A stretch of 64,000 nt of DNA from NCBI RefSeq assembly GCF_029873635.1, contig NC_080420.1:120784719-120848718 (forward strand), read 5' to 3'. Below are positions 55,886 through 64,000 of the stretch, piece by piece; position 1 is the first letter of the stretch, and each line of letters opens with the position of its first letter. Source of the DNA: Malania oleifera. Its lineage: Eukaryota; Streptophyta; Magnoliopsida; Santalales; Ximeniaceae. Below the pieces are notes generated by a model. The model had not been told where the DNA came from and searched no databases. It saw only the letters and a list, made by a program, of their open reading frames with translations. The position numbers were made by a program, and so were the translations under genes.

Positions 55886-56112
55886 TGTAGAGACCCGAAC
55901 TTGGAAAATAAGGAAAATTAAATAAGAAGGGAAAATTTTCAAAAATAAACAGCAAGCTTCGTCGACGAGGTCCAGGTTCTCGTCGATGAAGAGCCTTATG
56001 TGGTTCGCCTCTGAAATTCAGAGTCTCATAGATGAAGAGATCCAGAGCAGCCAAAAATATCAGGTTTAGAGTTTGTCAACGAAACCCTTCTTTTGTCAAC
56101 GAACGACCTTAT

Positions 56113-58051
56113 TGACTCACCCAATGAGCAGCTCGGAAGCTATCCCAATTATAGGAGTTCAGTCGTATAATACTTAGCCCAAATGCTAGATCATCTCCTC
56201 AGGGAATGCAGTTTAATTCCAAATTTTACGTAATTCCAATCAAAAAATAAGAAACAAAAGGGTCATTGAACACAGTTTAGATTCATGTTTTCCGAGATGT
56301 TTGAGATTTCTTTTGATGAATTAAAGTAATGTGAAATTTAAACTATGAGTCCTAACACGAACTAAATTTAACAATGAGAAACGGAAATCCTACGTTTAAT
56401 AGCCAAGCAAGAATTGAAACTCGCGTTTGAACTTTGGACAACAAATTAAAGATGATAACTTTCCTACGTAGCTTAAGCGATTAAAAAACTCAATCAATCA
56501 AAAACTCAAACAAAACCAAAGTTTAACGCAATCAAAAACGTAAACCAAAATTAATTCTTAACAACTAAACAATAACTAAATACGATAAAAAATTCGGACT
56601 TTAATTAAACGATCTTTAATCTAAATAGAACCCAACAAAATTTAATTTCTTAAAGAAGATAACAAATTTGAATCCTAAAGAAGATATATTTTTTTTCATT
56701 TTTTATTTTATTCTTTTTTTCTTTCAATAAACCAAACTGAACTTTAATCAAATAAAAATTAACTCAAGCAAAAGAAATTAAATCTAATGCTAATAATAAA
56801 TAAGAAGAGAAAGATAATAAATAGGCCTTAATAATAATACCCAAATAAGATTAAAAATTAAAACTTTAATTAAAATTTTACTTAAAAAATATATAACAAT
56901 TATTCAATTATTTAAAAGCTAGAACAAAAAAAAAAACTAAATGAAAAGAGAAGAAAGAGAGAGAGACAGAAAGAGAAAGAAAGAGAGAAGCTGGCCAAGT
57001 TGTTGGAGTTGAGGAGTAGCAGGGGTTCGGCAAGGGGAAGCAGTAGAGCAGCGGCAGTCGTGGGCAGTTGTAGTAGGGAGGATGGCAGCATCAAGAAGCT
57101 TCTCGGGTTGAATAGTGGGGCAGCAGAGTGGCTCTTGGCTGGGGTGTTTCCACGGGCAGCAGCAGGGGTCTTCTCAGGTTGGAGCAGCAACCCGCAACAA
57201 AGAAGAAAACAACAAAAGTTGTAGCTTCAGTTTGAGGAAGTTACAGCAGCAAGGGAGGGGGAGAGGAAAAGAAAGGGAGACCGAGAGTGAAAGAGAAGAG
57301 AGGAGAGTGAAACAGCAGGAGAAGAGAGAGTTAGAGAGAAGGGAGGTCAGCTGGGTAGAGAGGAGAGTGAGCACGGGAAACGAGGCAAAGAAGAAGGCTT
57401 CCAAAAGAGGGAAAAAAAAAATATAAATTGAGAATCCCCCAAAGCCCTACACCCAGCGAACAAGGAATCAAGACCCGGATGCATGTCCGGGTCAAATCAA
57501 CCCTATAATATATATATATTCTTTTCTTATTTGCTTCTTCTTTTTTCCTTTTTTTGTTTCCTAGATGATAAGCCCGATTTTGACCATCCTAAAGCCTATA
57601 ACTCTCAGAACTCAAAACATGAAAGTTGTAGAGCACTTTCTTGGCTCTTGACAGCATTTTGAATCGTCTCGATCGGAGCTCGGACGAGAAAGTTACGCCC
57701 AAATTACGGAATAATATCGGTTTTAGCTTCCAATAGTTGCCCATATCTCTCAAAACTCAAAACATGAAAGTTGTAGAACACTTTCTTGGCTTTCCACGGC
57801 ATTTTTAATTGTCTCGATCGGAATTTGGACGAAAAAGTTATGCCTAAATTACGGAGTAATATTGGTTTTAGTTTCCAATAGTTGCCCTACAATAAAAAAA
57901 TACCAAAAATTCATAAGTTACTTGATAAAACCCAACTATTATAAATAGAAAAAAATGATAAAATATTGAGAGTAATTAGGCATTTAGTTAAAAATATAAT
58001 TCTTAATGCATAAATTAAAAAAACTAATTATGTAATTTAAGCACGTAATCA
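56113..58051 (-). mobile_element. Unclassified solo LTR, copy B
   Basis: 1939 bp, TGACTCACCC to CACGTAATCA, with perfect TSD cttat (56108-56112 and 58052-58056). Second member of the family at 31392-33293. A CT-rich zone on the minus strand (57400-56940) follows TTTATATTTTTT, a possible TATA region, which supports minus orientation. The AAACATGAAAGTTGTAGA block is tandemly duplicated here. Long minus- and plus-strand open frames in the purine-rich zone are low-complexity and not credible genes. Confidence 0.85.
57604..57895. repeat. Tandem duplication of about 145 bp in copy B
   Basis: The block CAAAACATGAAAGTTGTAGA ... GTCTCGATCGGA...CGA(G/A)AAAGTTA...TCCAATAGTTGCCC occurs twice in a row (about 57604-57744 and 57750-57892) with a few substitutions. 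Copy A has one diverged version (about 33000-33125). Confidence 0.88.
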
Positions 58052-58111
58052 CTTATGTATCTAGTCGATGAAGGCGCCACTTCGTCGACGAATTTGACCG
58101 GGTCAAGAGTC

Positions 58112-58119
58112 TATAAATA
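58112..58119 (+). promoter_or_regulatory. TATA box of E0 LTR
   Basis: TATAAATA following GTCGACGAATTT palindrome remnants and preceding CT tracts. Confidence 0.75.
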
Positions 58120-58514
58120 GGATTTTTATTTACTTCTTCATTAAGAAAACTAAATCTCTCTCTCTCTCTCTAGAACCATGAACCATACTCTCTCTCTCTC
58201 TCTTCGATTTCTTCACCATTTGTCGCCCGAATCGATGATCGGAAGTTATCACGAGGATCAAGGAGCGAATATCTACAATCCTAACAGAGTAGATTCTTGA
58301 TCTCAAGAAAAAGTTAGGGTTCTATTTTCGAGCGTTTCAGATTCTTTTTTAGAAATAGGTAAGGGAGTGTCTTTTATGCATATCTGTATATTTATGTAAA
58401 TGATGTTATGTGATTAATGAAATGTTTATATCAAGAAAATGAAACGAGTATTTCTAACTGTATAAGTACGTATGATGTAAAGACAACTATTTTTGATTGT
58501 ATAAAGAATGGATG

Positions 58515-60125
58515 TGTCATAACCCGAATAATTATAGGAATTCAATAATTAAGAAAAAAGAAAGAGAAGAGAAATTTTTCAAGGAGGTTCAGTAGGGCCT
58601 CGTCGACGAATGCAAAGTGTTCATCGATGAATAGTCTTCTTGGGCTCGTCAACGTGGGCGCGTGTCTCGTAGACGAGAGTTTATCTAGGGGCTATTTTCG
58701 AGGCTTGAAACTCATCGACGAGGGTTAGGAGTTGGTCGAGGAACTCCCTTTTTGGACTCATCGATGAGGAATCGTGGCTCGTCAACAAGGCCACGTGGAT
58801 AACACTCTATTTATAGCCCAAAACCAATTTTCAGCGGAAGAAATTCATTTTACCCATTTTCTCTCTCTCTTACTCGGTTCCTCTGCCTTCTCTCTACGAT
58901 TCCAACTCCGATTCTCCCCGATTCGACGAACAGAAGCCACCACGGTGATCCTAGGGAGATTCTCTACAACATAGTCATAGTAGAAATTCGATTTGGGAAG
59001 TTTGAGAATCATCCCAAAATCAGGGTAAGTGAATTTTTAGGTAATTCCAGTATTACCAGTTTTATCCGAGCTTGGATTTTGTGTTGTGAGAGTATATACT
59101 GATGTTTTGTGGAATAAAATTAAGGTATTATGTTTTTAGGGTTAGGGTGTTTTTGAGACCTTGCAGGCATGGGTCGAGGACTCTAACATGTATTTTCCCA
59201 TAAACCCAGGTATATTAAAATTTAAGAAATTATGAATAGGCAGGTTCAGGAAATATGGGTGGATGATTTTCTGGGGAAATTCAATGATTCACCGAGGAAT
59301 TTGTATAAATTATTGCAGGATTTTGTGATTGGTACGCCGAGGGCGTGAGGGTAGAGTTGGAGGCGAGCCTCCCAGCCAATTAGGTAAGGGAAATATGCTA
59401 TGCTAGGAAATTCAGGAATTTTATCAGTAAAATGTGGTATTTGTTTAATAGGGTATGGAATACTATTTATATAGCTTTATAGATTTTAAAACATGTGTTT
59501 AATTAGTTGTGTGGTCTGGGTAGATATTTGTTTAGTATAATACCATGACTTATCAAAATTTATGCACATAAATATGTATTATCAGATTTTACAGAATTAT
59601 AAATTACAGTGTATATATACATATAGAAAGATAATTTACAGACATATAATTTACAGATATTTTACAAACAGATATTTTATAGCATTTATAGAATTCCATG
59701 ATTTCCAACACCATAACACACAGACATTACAAATTGTTCAGTCAAATATTTCAGTCAAATATTATAGTTATTTCAGTCAGATATTTTTGTATTTCAAATC
59801 AGATTTATAGTGTTATGGTTATTTTGAAATCATGATGAAACAGTAAGAAAATACATATATACAGTATTAGACCCTGATAAATTAGATCAGTTATCAGCAA
59901 AGCACGATACCATTGTTATTTTGGATCAGTTTTCCAGCTACTGTGCCACAGAGTTTGTGTTAGGGCCGGGCTAAGGAATTGGCGGAGTTCAGTTTTCTAG
60001 TTACCATGCCACGGAGTTTGTTTCAGGGCTGGAACTGAGGAGTGGTAAAGGTTAATCAGGGTTTACAGTTTTCTAGGGTATTATCATAGTTATTATTTTG
60101 GTATATAGATTTACAGAAGAATAGC

Positions 60126-60172
<47 letters not shown>

Positions 60173-60713
60173 CAGTATGGTTAAATAGAAAACTCAGATA
60201 ATGCAATTATATTTTTAAGCCTTGTAGGTGTGTGTTACATAGTATTTACATGATATCTTAGTTCAGTTATTTATCAGTAAATTATTTATGTAATTTAGTT
60301 GCCACACACTAGTAATAGTATATTTCCTCTTATTAAACGTTGTCTCATCCTAATGATTTAATATTTTTCAAGTGATTCAGTTAGACGAGTGGATCAGGCT
60401 TGCTGATAAAGAAGGCAAGTTCACTACCCTATCTGTAGGGTAAGTTTAATAGGTTGTTGTATTTTGAGTAGTAACCAAGAGTTTTGGGTGTATAATATTG
60501 GGATGATGTGTATTCATTTAATTATGTGTTGGGAAAACTGGATTCTAGTATTGTAAATATGGATGTATGTTTTTATATTTTCCACTGCTTAGGTATGTAA
60601 TATGAGTAGGGTTTCCTCAATGCTCACTTAAGGCCTGGGAGGTTATAGTAGATAATTCAGAGGTATCAGAGTAAATAGGTAAGAAAAAATGGTATAATTT
60701 TTGGGTCGTTACA
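58515..60713 (+). mobile_element. Solo LTR (gypsy), perfect TSD ggatg
   Basis: 2199 bp, TGTCATAACCCG to GGGTCGTTACA, flanked by ggatg at 58510-58514 and 60714-60718. U3 palindromes 58605-58790, TATTTATAG box at 58808-58815, CT tract, leader block (CGAACAGAAGCCACCACGG), AGGGTAAGTG donor (59023) and TAGGTAAGGG (59390). A repeated pair of segments (CAGTTTTCTAGTTAC/CAGTTTTCCAGCTAC plus TGCCACAGAGTTTGTG) lies at 59930-60040. AT run at 60137-60169. The hairpin site is degenerate (TTATTAAACGTTGTCTCATC, 60338-60357). Confidence 0.93.
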
Positions 60714-60846
60714 GGATGTTTTCTATTTAACCAATGTATGTTGCCCACACAGTGATATTAACTTGATCACCTTTACTGAGAAGTGTCTCACCCCATTATA
60801 CAAATTATCTTTTCAGGAAATAACAGGTATCATGATTAGCAACGTC

Positions 60847-60865
60847 GGGGGGGGGGGGGGGGGGG
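60847..60865 (+). repeat. Run of 19 G
   Basis: Nineteen consecutive G in the R/U5 part of the E0 LTR, shortly after the hairpin motif. The length may be affected by sequencing slippage. Confidence 0.8.
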
Positions 60866-61040
60866 AGTTAGAATAGCTTTTTTTGGAAGATGTATATGAT
60901 CTCAGGTGTATGTAAGTTATGTTGTAAGTTAATGGATATGTTTTATGGTTGTTTGGATCGATCTAATTGTCTAGTTTTGGGTCGGATTGTAATATGGATG
61001 TTTGGGAAACCTTTATATATGAAAGAACTTAGAACTCTGG

Positions 61041-61075
<35 letters not shown>

Positions 61076-61191
61076 TATATGGAGAATGTTTCATTACTTT
61101 CGCTGCATGTTTATTGTTATGAGATGGTACTAGGTACATAGACATCACTAAAGTAGCACCCCGGACCCTTGTGGCGGGTCAGAGCATTACA

Positions 61192-62238
61192 AAACATAAT
61201 TTATGACTCTTTGTTGGATTGAGTCACTAACGAATTTTTATATATAGGATCCTTGATCCCTTTTACCATTCAATCAAGTTTGGTAGAATCTTCATCACTA
61301 AACCAAATATAAGAGTTAGTAATGAGAGAGAAGATAAGTAATTTTCTGCATGATAGAGACTTGATAAACAGTAATGGGAAGGAAAGAAGAATTAAGTGCA
61401 TCGAAGTTTAGTTGTTTCGGTTGAAATAGAATGAGGTATATCTTGAATTACATTTCTTATTCTTTCTTCATTATGGTTCATAAAATAAGTTAAAGATCCC
61501 TTTTATGAAAATTTTTTAACACCCTAACCACAGGAGAGAGCCAATTTTCACAATGAACTTCTTGTAAAGATCATCCTATCAACAAGAGAACTTTCAGTGT
61601 TGCATCAATATTTAAAAGAGTCACATTGCGTCCTGTCTTATGGTAGGACTAGTGTAAGTCTTGCTACAAGAAACAATATGATATGACCCTAACAATTGGT
61701 CATGCGGCCATAAAGTCGCTCCATCAAAAAATACACATCAAAAGAATGAGAGAGCAGAATGAAATCAAAAGCTAACAATTGGACATGCAGCCCTAAAGTC
61801 GCTCCATCCAGAAATAGTCATCAAAAGAACAAAAGAGAGCAGAAAGAAATAAGAATGCTAAACAAAATCATATGGCATTGCTCATCAACCCTAATTTAAA
61901 AAAGAATAAACAAGAATCATTTTGTTGCATTAGGTGCAAAGGAGTGGAAGAAAGAAGGAGATTAGAAGAAACAAAGTTTACAGATCAAAACCAACACATT
62001 TTAGAGAAGCCTACTTCCTAAATTCTTTTGAGGGGTGCTTTGACGCCATTGCTTAACTGAAAGGGGTTGATTTCTAGGGTATGGACGCTACTGCTTTTAA
62101 CATCCATAGTTGCAACAATAAAGTTTTGTTGATGCAGACAGAAGAGAGAAAATATATACAAAGCTAAGCTGCCACATTCAGGGGGCTTACCTCCTAAACG
62201 TAGAGCTGATTACTTCAATACTAGGAGTTGAAACTACA
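61192..62238. other. Non-repeat host DNA downstream of a gene
   Basis: First sequence right of the retrotransposon stack. No LTR features, no coding homology seen. A segment containing CTAACAATTGG(T/A)CATGC and GTCGCTCCATC is duplicated (61690-61735 and 61775-61815). It probably contains the 3' untranslated region of the minus-strand gene that ends at 62239, but no poly(A) site could be fixed. Confidence 0.5.
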
Positions 62239-62699
62239 CTACCAGAATCCAAAACCTTGCCTTCTTCTGGCAGCCACATTCCGCCTGACTGATATCATGC
62301 ACATAACGGCTGCCCGGATCTTACACCACCTTGCTTTGGGTGTTCCTGATCTGCTTCTTAAAAAATGGACACCAAAACCCGGAAGTGAAGAAATAATCCC
62401 GATTTCTGATCCGTTGCTAGATGCCAGGAATGGACTATTTCCTGGCCCCCATGTTGCAGGAAGGGGAGACCATGTTGATGCTTGAGCTTGAGAAATATCA
62501 TTTACGGCTAAATTATTGGTCAGTGCAACTTGTCCAGGAAGTCCGCTTGCAGCCCAAATGTTTCCGCCACTATAGGGTTCAGAGAAATAATCTTCCATCA
62601 CAAAGTTGTTCCCTGGTGTCAGAGCAAGCACTTGATTGCGATCTTCGACTTGGTATGACGATGAAGAAGGGTTGAAACCCAGCAGGGCTTCGGGTTGAC
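62239..62699 (-). CDS. Host gene, last exon (3' end), function unknown
   Basis: Minus-strand exon with an acceptor (pyrimidine-rich ...CTCTCTCCATGTGCAG) and a TAG stop at 62241-62239. It starts with two bases of a split codon (GT), which join the single G left by the upstream exon at 63908 to make Gly, so the two exons are in phase. The sequence is Ser/Pro/Gly/Asn-rich (W-S-P-L-P-A-T-W-G-P-G-N segment), apparently disordered, then a basic Trp/Arg-rich C-terminal stretch (A-R-W-C-K-I-R-A-A-V ... V-R-R-N-V-A-A-R-R-R). That tail resembles a calmodulin-binding amphipathic helix such as in plant CBP60-type proteins, but this is only a resemblance. GC content is visibly higher than its surroundings. 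The intron carries a LINE insertion. Confidence 0.68.
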
Positions 62700-62779
62700 C
62701 TGCACATGGAGAGAGTACAGGAACTCTGAGAAAGGCATACATATTGTAGGTAAAAATAAAAATGAGACCTATTGGCATC

Positions 62780-63681
62780 ATCAATTAGAGAAAGATAATC
62801 TTATAGACCATAAAGAGAAGATGGATGGCAATATCTTAATCTGTTTTCTCTATATCAGGCAAAACCATGCTCAATTGGTGAGGTTTTGGCTCGCTAAAAT
62901 TGCAGAAGACGTGAAAGGTTTTCCGCCTTCTATTGATAAGAATTTATTAGAAGAGTTTCAAGTGAAAACGATAACACCGAAGGTTAGAATTCCTCGAAAA
63001 GTAGTATAAGAAAAGCCTCATATAAGTTGGTTGAAACTAAATATAGATGACTTTTGTAGAGGAAATTTGGGTTCTTGTGGTGATGGTGGTACCATCCGCG
63101 TTCGGCTCTGTAAAGAGTTGGAATATCAGAACATTTGCATTGAAAGCGACTCGGAATTGGTGATGAGATGGATCACATCTAAAATTTGCTCTTCCTAGTA
63201 CTTATGGAAATTTTGAGAATTTTTAGAAGAGTTACAAGGTCTTCAGTTCTCTATAAAATACTAATTTAGAAAGAATAATCAGGACGAATTACTTACTCGT
63301 CAAGGTGAAGGGGGCAATATAAGGAGATATTTTTTAGGTAATGTGCTACCGAGTAAAATAAGAAGTCTAATTCGTATGGATAAGACGAGTATTCCAAACC
63401 TTCGTTTAATTGTAATCATTTGGTTCTCCTATGTTTTTCTCATATTTTTGTTTTGCAGGTATTTGAATGTTTGTAGGTAATTTGTTTTTATTTATATTTG
63501 TTTTGTTTTGATTTCATATGGGCTTGTTTAGTTTGTTTTAGTTAGATAATGGTACGGGTTTTGTTAGGCTAGTTTTAATGTTTATTTGTAAATCTCTTGT
63601 GGGATATTTGTAGTCACAGTTTTACTTCGTCATAAGTGAAGGCTATCAATAAATTTTGGATTTTGGTAAAAAAAAAAAAAA
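62780..63681 (+). mobile_element. 5'-truncated LINE tail (RNase H domain and poly(A))
   Basis: Plus-strand remnant in the intron of the host gene, antisense to it. Coding homology: LEKDNLIDHKEK..., then after a TAA the RNase H start WLKLNIDDFCRGNLGSCGDGG (about 63025) and IESDSELVMRWI, matching RNase H domains at the end of plant LINE ORF2. It has several stops. 3' part: box TGTAGTCACAG...CGTCATAAGTGAAGG (63609-63641), AATAAA at 63648 and A14 at 63668-63681. Candidate TSD ggcatc at 62774-62779 and 63682-63687 (short). Inactive; a dead-on-arrival copy. Confidence 0.75.
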
Positions 63682-63907
63682 GGCATCTTATTTTAAGCAA
63701 TATTTATATTCTGTCAAGCAGGAACTTCAAATGTTCTTCATTTTGGAATATGATCCCCCAAGCATTCTAATGAAAAGGGAAGTAGAAACAGTCGACTTCT
63801 GCATGTAAACAAATTCAGAAATGGAAATGAACTTCCAGTATAAAAAATCTTTGCCGTGTTAAACATTTTTTTAAAAAGTAAAATTTTAAAATAGGAACTT
63901 CTCATAC
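63682..63907 (-). other. Remaining intron sequence of host gene
   Basis: AT-rich stretch between the LINE poly(A) and the donor site GTATGAG (63907-63901 on the minus strand). No feature beyond T/A-rich runs, consistent with a plant intron. Confidence 0.55.
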
Positions 63908-64000
63908 CTAGGGTTGCATCTGGGAACTCAGGTAAGCGTGGGCCAAGAGTTAGACTGCTAAGAAATGGGTCGTCAATCTGGACCAAGTCGTTCAAATGTT
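63908..64000 (-). CDS. Host gene, upstream exon (partial at window edge)
   Basis: Open minus-strand frame entering from beyond the window: LNDLVQIDDPFLSSLTLG, then a Pro-rich short segment ending in Ala-Thr-Leu plus the first base of a Gly codon, followed by the donor G/GTATGAG. Intron phase agrees with the acceptor at 62699, so the two pieces form one reading frame across an intron of about 1.2 kb. The protein family was not recognised; the 5' part is needed. Confidence 0.65.

Larger units (their letters stand above)
53281..61191 (+). mobile_element. E0: outermost gypsy element (3' half in window)
   Basis: The interior resumes mid-RT at 53281 (E-S-H-L-R-L-V-L), directly after the end of E1, and runs to the chromodomain and stop at 55564. 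It is followed by the 3' box (55714), polypurine tract (about 55871-55885), and a 3' LTR starting TGTAGAGACCCG at 55886 and ending AGAGCATTACA at 61191. Its 5' half must lie left of the window, beyond the E1 5' LTR. Bases aaaca follow the LTR as the putative right TSD. Confidence 0.87.
55886..61191 (+). repeat. 3' LTR of E0, doubly interrupted
   Basis: Segments 55886-56112, 58057-58514 and 60719-61191, about 1.16 kb in total, shorter than the other gypsy LTRs. Palindromes occur on both sides of the first insertion (55958-56100, 58062-58090), TATA box at 58112, CT tracts at 58155-58200, hairpin TGAGA...TCTCA at 60777-60790, a G run at 60847, and an (AT)n at about 61040-61072. Confidence 0.85.

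Noticed and set aside
56912-57426. Open frames of 74-103 codons on both strands
   Set aside because: Same purine-rich zone of the solo LTR copy B; composition, not coding, explains them.
62228-62485. 85-codon plus-strand frame in the host exon
   Set aside because: Shadow of the minus-strand exon, which has splice signals and a compatible phase.

Overview
The window is nuclear DNA of a flowering plant, probably a eudicot; nothing names the species. About 61 kb of the 64 kb is a stack of LTR retrotransposons inserted into one another. Only the last ~2.8 kb looks like host genic DNA. Most elements are Ty3/gypsy chromoviruses of the Tekay (Del) type: long LTRs (about 1.2-2.7 kb), a primer-binding site (PBS) complementary to initiator tRNA-Met (TGGTATCAGAGC), gag with CCHC knuckles, aspartic protease, reverse transcriptase (RT) with FIDD, RNase H, integrase (IN) and a C-terminal chromodomain. 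All are broken by stop codons, mostly CAG read as TAG. Element labels E0-E6 are mine.

Reconstruction from LTR ends (TG...CA), 5-bp target duplications (TSDs) and resumption of interrupted reading frames: E0 (+) is the base element; only its 3' half (53281-55564) and 3' LTR (55886-61191) are in the window. E1 (+, from before base 1 to 53280) sits in the RT of E0. Inside E1 are a solo LTR in gag (2619-4847), a solo LTR in RT (6118-10830) that holds another solo LTR (7954-10629, TSD taata), and three reverse elements in its 3' LTR: E2 (13856-28827), E5 (30320-43279) and E6 (43298-53209, TSD tgccc). E2 contains a truncated forward element, E3 (18325-26019), with a solo LTR (E4, 20726-23236) in its leader. 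The left LTR of E5 holds a copia-like solo LTR (30388-34640, TSD acatc), which holds an unclassified solo LTR (31392-33293, TSD gaaat). A second copy of that family (56113-58051, TSD cttat) and a further gypsy solo LTR (58515-60713, TSD ggatg) lie in the 3' LTR of E0.

Right of 61191 two phase-compatible exons on the minus strand (62239-62699 and 63908-64000) mark the 3' end of a host gene. Its intron carries a 5'-truncated LINE tail with an RNase H domain and poly(A) (62780-63681).

The most interesting patterns are shared ones. Every recognisable gag ATG is immediately preceded by a 3'-splice-site-like CAG, suggesting a spliced leader that removes the PBS. Clustered GTCGAC-centred palindromes lie just upstream of the TATA box in most LTR families. 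Short tandem arrays of unrelated sequence occupy the same place in different LTR families. A TGAGA/TCTCA hairpin is conserved in nearly all gypsy LTRs. The second catalytic Asp of integrase is Tyr in three separate elements. A 3'-end box is shared between the gypsy elements and the LINE. I saw no bacterial-type system, tRNA, rRNA or CRISPR.
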